Origin: Phytophthora sp. 'mugwort'
Lineage: Eukaryota > Oomycota > Peronosporomycetes > Peronosporales > Peronosporaceae
NCBI GenBank assembly: GCA_033558025.1
Contig: JAUCEF010000007.1
Span: 3,038,001-3,102,000 of the forward strand
Reading direction: 5' to 3'
DNA length: 64,000 nucleotides
The position numbers were made by a program, and so were the translations under genes. The notes beneath the pieces were generated by a model, which was not told the origin of the DNA, made no database searches, and saw only the letters and a program-made list of their open reading frames with translations. This document shows positions 51,690 to 60,909 of this stretch, piece after piece. Every line of letters begins with the position of its first letter. Positions within the stretch are counted from its first letter, which is position 1.

Positions 51690-53653
51690 ACAATCTGTGT
51701 TCCCAGTGGGCGAGGGCGTCGAGCTGTACCAAGTCGTGGTGCTTTTCAACGCGTTGGCGATCTGTTTGATGGTATTTGAGGCGGCATTGCACCACTTGGA
51801 GCACCGTGTCTTGGTCCACGATGACAAGTATCAGCACATGCTCAAGAAGGTGTACCGTGAACTGATGATCCTGGGATTACTCAGCTTCATCATCAAGATG
51901 CTTACTGAAGTGGGCCGCATCGATGGCTACAGCGGCGCATACTGGCGTTTCAAGTGGCCGATCTCATCATCTTCATCCTGGCGATCACGCTCGTGCTTCA
52001 AGCGATGAACGTGCTGCTACTGCGGCGTGGATACAACCAGCGATCGGATCGAGCAGAGTTGATCACGACCCACGACTTGGTCGAGTCGGAAGACGTAGGC
52101 CGAGACCAGAAGGAGGTCGTGAAGCATCGACTACTAAGGCACCTGTTTCTTCGTCGCTTCGGGCTTCCACAGCACTTCTCGTTCTCCAAGTACCTGCGGC
52201 GAGCGCAGGCGAACAACATCGTGCACATGATTGATGTCGAGCCGTCCATGCGGCTTTTACTGCTAGGAATTGCCTGGGCCTTCTCTGACGTCGTTCGGAT
52301 CCTTGGGGACTATGAAGTGGCAGTGCGGTACGAGCTCATTGAGACGTTAATAGCGTTTGCATGGACGCTGGTGCTGCTTCATGTCCTAGTACAACTCTAC
52401 TTTCGCTTCTGGCGTGAGTGGACTGTTGGTCATCGCTGGATACAGCGAAGACAAGAAGCGCATGCTAGCTGGAAACCTCAGTACGATCGCCCCAGGAAGA
52501 GGCGAATGTGTGGCAACATGAAGCTCCAGAGACGGCGTTAGACGAGATGAACCGGATCCACGCACAACAGGAAGAACTGGAACACGAGCGGAAGGCAGCG
52601 AGGTGGGGCTTGTTTAAGGCCGACGCAGGACTTTATCTGGTTATGGCCTGCTTCCGGAATCTCTCGCGTGTCTTCTGCTGTACGAAGCGCCCAGCTCCTC
52701 GACCGAGCGGCGTACAGCCTGGACGCCCGACATTCGCCTCCGTTTGTTCTCACGAAAGGTGTGGCATGTCGTGGTCGTGTTCCTGACAATTCTGAACGTG
52801 TTCTTCGTTGCGTTGCTCGTCAGGGCGCCGTATACAGAATTGACGAGATCTACGACCAGGTTGGTCTTTTTCCCGTCATTTTGATCCCGCTCCCGTTGAT
52901 CCTGAACGGATTGGTCCTCCAGAAGACCATTTTCCGCGATTTTGTGCTGGTCTGTAGCATCCTTCGCATCGACGCCAGCACGCTAGGAGAGGTAGTTGAT
53001 CATTTTCGAGAGATCGTAGAGCTGCGGTCCGAGTTTGCCACTTGGCTGACCCAATGCCTGAAAGAGGGTGGACACTGATCGTCGACTTGGACACAGCTCT
53101 GCGATCCCACGACGTGCAAAGCGGCTTCATCGATGTGGACAAGCTTCGCACAGTACTGGCTTCATTCGGCTTCCAACTGACTCGGTTCCGGCTTAACAGC
53201 GTCGTAAAGCTGCTGTTTGAGCTTCAAGGAATGACCGTCGAGTAGGCGCAAGTGGTTCAGCTCGTGACTCTGATCCGGATCGAAGACGGGTCGTATCCTG
53301 GTCTCCAGCGGACCATGACCTTGTTTGAAGATGTGGATGGACATGAATGCACGCGGCGTCATTTTCTTGCCGCTTCTTGCCCAGTCCCTAGCACCAGAAC
53401 CAGGGCAAGTGACTTTGTGTACATGAGCGCCAGCACTCCATCGCTAGGACGGCATCTGACGTTCGGGTCGATCACTGATGAAACTATTGGACAGCAACAG
53501 AGCTTGCAGCGTAGCGGTTCGAGTCAGTTCGGTACATCAAGTTCACGAGTACTCCATGGCGTCTACAACTTGCAACTCTATCTTCCACGTGCAGACTCGA
53601 CGTCCGACAACGCCAACTCACTTCGAATGAACACGCAGCAACAAGAGAATTAA
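51690..53653 (+). pseudogene. Dead fourth MLO-like array member
   Basis: The whole MLO-like protein can be followed through shifting plus frames: VFPVGEGVELYQVVVLFNAL (the start codon is gone), KKVYRELMILGLLSFIIKML, shift near 51945, VADLIIFILAITLVLQAMNV, FSKYLRRAQANNIVHMIDVE, shift near 52412, then DEMNRIHAQQEELEHERKAA. Shifts near 52735 and 52825 precede IPLPLILNGLVLQKTIFRDF. A shift near 53070 precedes DVQSGFIDVDKLRTVLASFG, then a TAG at about 53243 where paralogs have Tyr, and finally LQRSGSSQFGTSSSRVLHGV in the tail. About five frameshifts and one stop over full length mean it decayed in place rather than by truncation. Confidence 0.85.
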
Positions 53654-54027
53654 GAATAGACCTCGTGAGCTCGTGATTTACTTGTCGTGTGTACAGCGTA
53701 GCTAATGAACGAGCTGTGAGCAAACCTCGGTATTAAGTATCTGTCTCTGACTCATTAAAGAGGCACGAGTTGTCTGCTGGACATCGAAGAGCTTCCTCCA
53801 CGTTCTGGACTGCTTGTAATTGATGAGGTTTCAGGTGTTCGGATCAACTGCGACACCAACTTCAAATTTTTTTACTCTCTACACGTTGAGAGGCGGAGCT
53901 AAGTCGCTCCTTCCGACCCTCAGATTTTCGTTTCCACGTTGAAACATGCACGTGGCACGTAGTTCAGCAACACGAAAGGGTTCATTGATTAGTGACCGAA
54001 CGGTTGCATGAATGTCCAGACGCCGAC

Positions 54028-54606
54028 ATGACGCGGGCCGAGCTTTTGTTATCGAGTTTGGCTGCTGCAGCATGCACCGCGAGCGTGGGCGTCGCGGTTT
54101 GGACGCTGGTGGTAGGTCGCCCACCCGATTCGGCTCAACAAGCGACACAATCCGAAGTCACGACCACTGCCGACACAACGCCCGACATTTATCTACAAGA
54201 CAGAACCGACAGTTCTGCTGAAGCCGAGTCAACGGCAAACTACGCGGTGGACACGGAACTTTCGATCCAAGAGTATGAAGCCGCGGCAGACAACCCCGAA
54301 ACGACCCCGGAACGTAGTGCACCAGTCTCCACGACAGGATCATCAACTGGTTGGAAACTTGGCGGCACCAGAGCGTCGTTGCTGCACGTCATGGCCACCA
54401 AGGCGCAGTCCTTCTCCACATCAACTGGAGATGGTGATTGGGACTCTGCATCCGACATCACCGAGTGGTCGAGCGTCGCCGACGACGACGAGTACCGTCC
54501 GAGTTTAGATATGCCGCGACCAGTCTCTGCCGTTCGACGACGTAGCACCCAGCGGCTTACGCGCTGGGTCCATGTCGGATACGGACGCTATATAAAGTGT
54601 TCTTAG
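54028..54606 (+). CDS. Short membrane-anchored or secreted protein of unknown function
   Basis: 192 aa from the ATG at 54028 (the open frame extends upstream only through non-ATG codons). N-terminal hydrophobic segment (LLLSSLAAAACTASVGVAVW, then TLVVG) after a short TRAE start: a signal anchor or signal peptide. The rest is hydrophilic and acidic, rich in Thr, Ser, Glu and Asp (TTTADTTPDIY, EYEAAADNPETTPERS), then basic near the end (AVRRRSTQRLTRW). No RXLR or LxLFLAK motif in the expected place. No family recognised; low-complexity composition fits a surface or secreted protein but does not prove it. Confidence 0.55.
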   Translation: MTRAELLLSSLAAAACTASVGVAVWTLVVGRPPDSAQQATQSEVTTTADTTPDIYLQDRTDSSAEAESTANYAVDTELSIQEYEAAADNPETTPERSAPVSTTGSSTGWKLGGTRASLLHVMATKAQSFSTSTGDGDWDSASDITEWSSVADDDEYRPSLDMPRPVSAVRRRSTQRLTRWVHVGYGRYIKCS

Positions 54607-55009
54607 ACACACAGCGTGCTCGCCTATGTGGTCACTTAACAGCTTCGATTGAAGAAGCTCACGGCCTTTGTGTCGAACAGGGGACAACTGTAGCTGCCTA
54701 CATTGTTAAAACAATCACTCAACGATCATTTATTTCCAGCGGCTCGCATAGAAGCTCTCTCTCCGCTAGGACGTTTCGTAGCATTTGGTAGGCGACCTCC
54801 GATCTGCGACGCGTGATGTTGAAGATCGGATACTGGCTGCCCTCGGCGTCCATTGTATGACCAAAATCTCATGACTCAGTGGCCTCGAACGCTTAGTCAA
54901 TGAAGCCACTCGTATGCACTCTCTCACTTTTAAATTTGCCTCGTGGTCTCGCCAACGTTCCCCTTCGTTCCACCGTGTCATTTAACGATCTTCCGACAAT
55001 ATTACTGCG
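54607..55009. promoter_or_regulatory. 5' flank of sugar transporter
   Basis: No gene. TCATTTAACGATCTTCC at 54978-54994, 16 nt before the ATG, resembles an oomycete Inr followed by a downstream element. Confidence 0.55.
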
Positions 55010-56847
55010 ATGCCGGCGCTGGATTTGAACTCGTCAAGTATGAATGACTTAGAACAGGGCGGACTCCGAACGAACGGGAGCTGGGAGAATATGAAGAAGG
55101 CCGACGGACTCAAGGACCGAGCCAGCACAATGTACAACCTCAAGTACTACGGTAAATATTAGCCACAATTCCAAGAGGTTGACTCGGATCTGACGCTCTC
55201 TTGCTGTGACAGGTGAAGAGCAGAGGCGTCTGTACCAGGAACTCCCATTCCGAGCGCTACCAGGTATGCGAAGCCGGTCTTTTCGGAGCGAACGAGACTT
55301 CCCGCAGCTTCGACCACGGAGTTCCTGGGCCAATCTGTCTCGACTGATCAAAAAGGTTTGACACTGAAGGTCTGTCCGTTCATCTTAACGAAATGCTGAT
55401 GGTTATTGTCATTGTGGTTTGCATTGAGTAGCATGGTGAGAAGGAGGGTTTGCTCGAAGAAGTGGCCTCGGAGCCGGGGTACACGTATCCGTTGTTGGTC
55501 TCGTGCCTTGTGGCCGTCATCAATGCTTTCCAGTACGGCTACAACACGGCTGTGACCGGAGCGATGAATGCCGACGCGGTGTTCCCTGGTCACTCGGACA
55601 TGCTCTGGGCACTGTGTGTCTCGAGCTTCGCAATCGGTGGGCCGATCGGATCGATCACAGGAGGCCAACTAAGCTCTCAAATTGGTCGCAAGAAGACGAT
55701 GTTCGCCAACTCGTGCCTCTTTCTTGTCTCGGGAGCGGTCATGGCGTTTGCGCTCAACATTTACATGGTGATCGCTGGTCGATTCCTCGTGGGTATCGCG
55801 TCGGGTACAGCCACCGTCGTCGTGCCGCTATATCTTGGTGAACTTGCGCCGCCCAGTCTCCGTGGAGCTCTTGGCACAACGTATCAAGTTGCAATGGTGC
55901 TGGGCATTCTGGGCACGGATATCCTGGCATTCGGGTTTGCCGGAGAGAGCGAAAGCTTGTCGCGTCCAGGGTGGCGACTCATGTTTGGCTTTGCTGGGAT
56001 TCTTGGCGTTTTGCAGATTGTGCTCGGTCCGCTGTTGATCGAGAGTCCACGTTGGCTGCTGGACAAAGGCAACTTCAACGAAGCCGACGAGACGCTGCGA
56101 CGTCTGCGCCAGGCGGACGACGTCTTTGACGAACTCGACAGCATTTCCGCTGCAAACGACAATGAGACTGGCGATGTCCAGGGGATTAGCCAAGTTTTAC
56201 GTGACCGAAACATCCGTGTGCTGTTGCTGGTCGCCGTAGTGCTGCAGTTCGCCCAGCAATTGAGCGGTATTAACGCCGTGATGTTCTACGCGAGCTCATT
56301 TTTCGAGAACGCGGGACTGAAGAACCCGCTCGTTGGGATCACGCTTGTCTACATCTTCAACGTCCTGGCCACGATTGTTGCGCTCATGCTGATGGACAGG
56401 GCTGGACGGCGTCCATTATTGCTTTGGTCGGTAGCGGGTATGCTGGTGTCGAGTGGAGTGCTGACCATTGGGCTCTTGGACCTTCTCCCTCTTGCCAGTA
56501 TCTTCAGCGTGGGCGGTGTCATAAGCTTCGTGTGTTTCTTTGAGATCGGACTCGGGCCGATTCCGTGGCTGATCGTTGCCGAAATGTTCCCGCCCAATTC
56601 ACGCACGACGGCTACGTCTATCGCTACGATGGTCAACTGGATGGGGTTATTCATCGTGGGTATTGGCTTCCCCACTTTGCAAGAAATTCTGGGCAACTTT
56701 ATCTTCGTTCCCTTTGCCGTTCTGCTCGCTCTGACCCTCGGATTCTCACTCGAGTTTGTGCCGGAGACCAAGGGCAAGACCGTCGACGAGATCCAACAAG
56801 AATCAACCCGCAGTAGCGTAAAGAGAAGTACTAAATCCAACTTTTAG
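55010..56847 (+). CDS. MFS sugar transporter (SP family), three exons
   Basis: My model has exons 55010-55151, 55213-55355 and 55432-56847, with introns of 61 and 76 nt (GTAAAT...ACAG and GTTTGA...GTAG). It gives 566 aa. The N-terminal 100 residues are a hydrophilic extension (NDLEQGGLRTNG; FRSERDFPQLRPRSSW). Then twelve TM segments with sugar-porter signatures: FQYGYNTAVTGA in TM1, GGQLSSQIGRKK (loop 2-3 G-R-K/R), LYLGELAPPSLRGAL, IESPRWLLDKG, QQLSGINAVMFYAS in TM7, MDRAGRRPLLL, and the terminal VPETKGKT. This family carries hexoses by facilitated diffusion or proton symport at the plasma membrane. The stop is 35 bp from the convergent stop of the multicopper oxidase gene. Confidence 0.9.
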
Positions 56848-56881
56848 CATTCAAAATTTCATCAATTCCCTTTACAGTTAA

Positions 56882-58918
56882 TTAGTCCCCAGAGATCATA
56901 TCCACGGCGGCAATCATGCCGGCGTCAGAGTGGCCAAGAATGTGACAGTGCGCCGCTACAATGCCCGTATAGTCTTCCGGACGGAAACGGATGGTCACGT
57001 TACCGGGCGTGGGGACGGAGATGACGTCGCGCCAGTCGCCGATCTCATAGTCGACGCCATGGCCATGACTCATGTCTACAATCTGGAATGCGTTCGTATG
57101 CAGGTGGAACGGGTGGTTCTTCAGGGTCACTTCGCCGCTTTCGTCCCTTCTGTTGATGACGACCCACTCCTGTACGCGACCAAGCATCATCGTGCGGATA
57201 CTGGTCCCGTCAAATAGCGCGTGGTTAATGTAGTACGGTTTGTAGTAAAACCCGTCCTTCATCACCGGGTCTCCCATTGTAAACTCAAACTCAAAAGGTA
57301 GCGGATCCATTCCGACACGGTCTTCTGCAGTCAGGTCAAGCAGACTCTTGGACGGCCCGTAAAGCTCTGAAGGCGGAGGTACAACACTTATAAGAGGCTC
57401 ATCCAGTGACTCGCCCTGGACGTGGATGAAAGCCAGAACACCACTGTAAAGATCCGAGTGGCTGCCCATAAAGTCATGCAGCTTAGGGTCCTTTACCGAT
57501 TGAATCGGGCGCATCATTTCAGGGCCACCCTCCGCAATTGGCTCGCAGTTCAACACAAGGTCAACGCGAGAACCAGGCAAGAGGATTACAGTCTCCATCG
57601 GACGCGGATTCGGCATGTACAGACCATCACTAGCGGCCAACATCATGGAGCAGCCGGGCACCTGCACTTCCAATGAGGCAGTGCCACCAGCGTGTAGCAT
57701 TCGGAGCAGAACGTTTTCGTGCGGACGTACTTTGATCTTCGGCAGATATTCTCCATTGACAGAGAAATACTGAGCAATAGGAGGGATCTGAGGCTTCTCC
57801 TCGGATGAGTCCATTTCATCTAGCAGCTCTTTCGACAGCTTGGCGTTCCTGATGGGGCGCTCAGTCTCCTGCACGTCCGGGTAGAGCGCACGAACCTGAG
57901 CTTCAAGCTTCGTCTTGGCAGTGTACGTGAGTTGCATGTCCAGCGTACTCAGCGAAGCCTTAGCAGCATCCGCCAGCGACGTCATCAAGCCCCCACTGAA
58001 CTTAAACTCCTGCAGCACCACGACGTGTTTCTGCTTAATAGCAGCATATTCTGCCGGCACAGTCGCGGGGTCATCTTCGACGACAATGGGGCCCACCATA
58101 CCACCGCCCATCTGTAAGAACACGGAGCCGTGGAAGTGTGGGTGGTAGTGGAACAATCCTCTTGGGTGGTTCAGCGGCACATGCAAGTGCGTATCTGCGC
58201 TCTCTCCTGGAGCGACAATGCGAAACACGTTGTCCTCGGAGCCCGTCGGGTCCACGTGCATGCCGTGGAAGTGCAGGTTGGTGTTGTTGGGCTCATGCAT
58301 CGTATTTGGCGTCCAGTTTCCGGCCACGTTGGGGCCCAAGTTGTTAACCAGGTGAATGTTTAGCACGTCGCCCGGCTTCAAGACCAGCATGGGGCCAGGC
58401 ACGCTGTCCTCGTACGCGCGCGTGTAGAAGGCCACGGGGCCCTTATCCGCGAGCTTCTCGGCGACGGTGATGGTGGTGTTGAGCTCTCCATTAGTCGACA
58501 CTCTCGCCTCGAGCGTCGGGAGCTCAGGAAGCTGCTGTAGCACCTGAGTTAGCAGCTCGTGCCGGGTTGTCGCCGGCTCCGTAGCCGGCGCAGCCGTGCG
58601 AATGCGCTGATCTTTCTCCTGATGAACGTAGGACACAAGCAGCAGCACGACGATGCCCATGCCCACCACGAAGGTGCAGGCCAGGTTGCGGCGTAGTCGC
58701 AGCGTCTGTGTCTGCAGCTGGCGCCCTCCTCTCCGCAGGAACACGTCGCTGTCCTTGGCGTCGTCGTCCTCCTGGTCCTCACGCGACGCCTCTTGATCTT
58801 CCGCGCGCTTGGACTCACAGAACACGCCTGTACCGTAGCTGTTGCTGTTGCGCGGGGAACGGGGCGCTGCCGCGCGCTTGCGACTGCCATCGCCGCCGGT
58901 TGCCGTCGGGACGGCCAT
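56882..58918 (-). CDS. Membrane-anchored multicopper oxidase (laccase-like)
   Basis: 678 aa from the ATG at 58918; the open frame runs on to a GTG at 59008, which I reject as start. Cytoplasmic N-terminus of about 78 residues rich in Arg, Asp and Glu, one TM at about 79-97 (ACTFVVGMGIVVLLLVSYV), then the cupredoxin domains outside. All copper-ligand motifs are present: NLHFHGMHV (HxH at 216-218), FHYHPHFHG (257-264), NHPFHLHTNAF (602-607) and AHCHILGHSDAGM (type-1 Cys at 658, axial Met at 668). An axial Met usually means a lower redox potential than fungal laccases with Leu or Phe. Such enzymes oxidise phenols or metal ions using O2. A CCAAT box (58997 region) and an Inr-like TCACTGCA lie upstream on the minus strand. 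Confidence 0.9.
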   Translation of the reverse strand: MAVPTATGGDGSRKRAAAPRSPRNSNSYGTGVFCESKRAEDQEASREDQEDDDAKDSDVFLRRGGRQLQTQTLRLRRNLACTFVVGMGIVVLLLVSYVHQEKDQRIRTAAPATEPATTRHELLTQVLQQLPELPTLEARVSTNGELNTTITVAEKLADKGPVAFYTRAYEDSVPGPMLVLKPGDVLNIHLVNNLGPNVAGNWTPNTMHEPNNTNLHFHGMHVDPTGSEDNVFRIVAPGESADTHLHVPLNHPRGLFHYHPHFHGSVFLQMGGGMVGPIVVEDDPATVPAEYAAIKQKHVVVLQEFKFSGGLMTSLADAAKASLSTLDMQLTYTAKTKLEAQVRALYPDVQETERPIRNAKLSKELLDEMDSSEEKPQIPPIAQYFSVNGEYLPKIKVRPHENVLLRMLHAGGTASLEVQVPGCSMMLAASDGLYMPNPRPMETVILLPGSRVDLVLNCEPIAEGGPEMMRPIQSVKDPKLHDFMGSHSDLYSGVLAFIHVQGESLDEPLISVVPPPSELYGPSKSLLDLTAEDRVGMDPLPFEFEFTMGDPVMKDGFYYKPYYINHALFDGTSIRTMMLGRVQEWVVINRRDESGEVTLKNHPFHLHTNAFQIVDMSHGHGVDYEIGDWRDVISVPTPGNVTIRFRPEDYTGIVAAHCHILGHSDAGMIAAVDMISGD

Positions 58919-59234
58919 CGATCGGATCAGTGGAATCTTGCAGTGAAAGGCACATGAAAACGTCAGCGAGTAGAGTCGGAAACGGTGAGGTTTGAGCCAA
59001 TCAGACACCCGGATGGATGGGCTAGTATACCGGTTGCAAAACCGGCTACAAGGATAAGGTTGACTTTGTCTCCTGGGTTCAAAATGGCCAACCGCTACGT
59101 CAACAAAATGCGCGCAATGATTTCTGCTTGTTAAATATCAAAATCTCCTGGCAAATTCTTCATAATTCACGTCCAATCTCGTCGCGCGGATGAAAAAGCT
59201 TGGCTTGTCATTTCATCGTCATTTCCGCCTGTTC
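58919..59234. promoter_or_regulatory. Promoter of multicopper oxidase gene
   Basis: 316 bp between the oxidase ATG and the stop of the upstream PX gene. Reading minus, it has GATTGGCTC (CCAAT box) and TTTCACTGCAAG (Inr-like). A short hairpin ACCGGTTGCAAAACCGG-like lies at about 59029-59045. Confidence 0.5.
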
Positions 59235-60023
59235 TCATGAAAAGAACAACTCACCAGTCTGCTCCGACAGGAAACGCTTGACCAGCGCCGGGATGATATG
59301 GTATCCACGTAGCGACCTCGGACACGACGCATAGTCCTCCCGCACCACGTAGACCAGCTCATTGACGAACGAGCTTAGAATTTGCTTACGCTCCTCGGTG
59401 GTTGTCGTGAACTTGACCTTGAGACTAGGTTTGCACGGTGTGACGTGCAGGAATTCCATCAGGCCAGCACAGTACGTACATGTCTTGCATTTTGGGTGGT
59501 GCTTGCGCGCGATGTGCGCCACGTTCGAGCGTAGCCTTGCGAAACTCGAGTAACGCTGCTCGATCCTGTAATCCGGACCCCTGTTCTCGGGCTCCCGCTC
59601 CACCAGCCTCTTGTGCGGGACCGGATGCCCTTGAGACAGCTTACGGCGGCTACTGCGCGTGGACGGCAGCCCCTTTTGCTGGCGGTAGCGGTACACGTCC
59701 AGCACGAAGTAGATGACGCCCTCGTCGCGCTCGATGACCTCGTGAATGGCGATGAATTCAATGCGCGAAAGGAATAAGCGGATCTCTGTGGCACGTGACA
59801 CCTGCTGCGGATACATCATGACAGGCGCCAGCTCCAGCTCGCGCAGCATCAGCATCTCCGACGCAAGCGGAGTCATCTGCTCAACTGTCGGCGGCGCTGT
59901 GGAGGTCGGGGGCTTTTGGTCTTTATTACTGCTGCTGAGGATTGCACTAGCGGACTGCAAGGAGGCTCTCACCGTGGCTAAATCCTGCTCGTCGTCGTCC
60001 TCGTCCTCACCACCCTTAGCCAT
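59235..60023 (-). CDS. PX-domain protein, longer family member
   Basis: 262 aa from the ATG at 60023 (AKGGEDEDDDEQ); an upstream in-frame start region up to 60173 exists but the Kozak-like context and acidic start favour 60023. A Ser/Thr-rich, acidic N-terminal part precedes the PX domain: IEFIAIHEVIERDEGVIYFV, then a linker with basic Arg/Lys residues, RIEQRYSSFARLRSNV (basic RY lipid-contact motif), then the insert KHHPKCKTCTYC (H-x3-C-x2-C-x2-C as in the inverted pair), and the tail RGYHIIPALVKRFL. It shows that the PX family is spread over both ends of the window. Gene and oxidase lie on the same strand, 316 bp apart. Confidence 0.82.
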   Translation of the reverse strand: MAKGGEDEDDDEQDLATVRASLQSASAILSSSNKDQKPPTSTAPPTVEQMTPLASEMLMLRELELAPVMMYPQQVSRATEIRLFLSRIEFIAIHEVIERDEGVIYFVLDVYRYRQQKGLPSTRSSRRKLSQGHPVPHKRLVEREPENRGPDYRIEQRYSSFARLRSNVAHIARKHHPKCKTCTYCAGLMEFLHVTPCKPSLKVKFTTTTEERKQILSSFVNELVYVVREDYASCPRSLRGYHIIPALVKRFLSEQTGELFFS

Positions 60024-60909
60024 TGCAGCGCCGTCTTGGTCAGCCAGAGAGACCCAAAACTGATGTGAGATCCGAACTCCGTGCTGAATGGAACTTGAAA
60101 TGGCGGAAGGCGTAATCACTTGCTGTCGCATCATTACGATACCTGTCATCGAAACATAGTGGTTTCTTAGCAATTGTATGCATTTCTACGGCCTTTCAAA
60201 ATGGTGCCTTATTAAAGTAATTAGCATAAGCGGGATCTATAGCTATTGATTATTTTATATTGCGATAGTTCCGTGTTTGTGGGTACTCTTTTTTTTCAAT
60301 ACCGGTACGGTCAAATACCCTCAGCAGACCTGTCAATCATTAGCAAGGATTCCTTACTGTAAAATCATGGCGCAAGCGATAGAAATCATTTCTATCACCT
60401 AATATTCGAAATATAGGTTTACAGTATGGAAGTGGCTACGTGGACAAACTATTTTGTTACAAAAAGTACATAAAACCCCGGTATATTTCCTTATCATGCC
60501 ATAATATCTCGAAATTCATAAATCCAAAAACTCAGCGCATCTCAGTCGTTCATTTCGAATTCCCCTTCTTTTGATAGCTAAGGCGACAGCGAAGAAGAAG
60601 GGCAAGCGTGCTCGCCGCGCACTGAAGACCGAGGATAGCTGCGGCCGCAACAACAATGCCTCAAGGAAGCAGGGGTCCTCTACTCCAGACAGAGCCAAGC
60701 AGCAAAGCCTAAAAAAAGCAAATAATTCGGTCGATAATTTTCCCGCTAAGGAGGGGACGGCGGCATCTCTGATATTTATCCCGAAACCAGTGTGGTTTGT
60801 CCGTAGTTTTAGTGGGGTATATGAATCATGAGATGCAATTGGAGGAAAATTTTAGAAGGTATGAGGGTGTTTAATGTTATACCCGTAAGCTTATATCTAA
60901 CGGAGTTGT
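60024..60909. other. Intergenic, no gene recognised
   Basis: 5' flank of the PX gene, then AT-rich sequence. A basic 86-codon plus frame at 60571-60831 (AKKKGKRARRALK) may be part of the MULE that follows, but I cannot confirm it. Confidence 0.4.

Noticed and set aside
59029..59045. Possible tRNA or structured RNA near the short hairpin
   Set aside because: Only one short stem; no cloverleaf, no T-arm consensus. No tRNA, rRNA or CRISPR array was found anywhere in the window.
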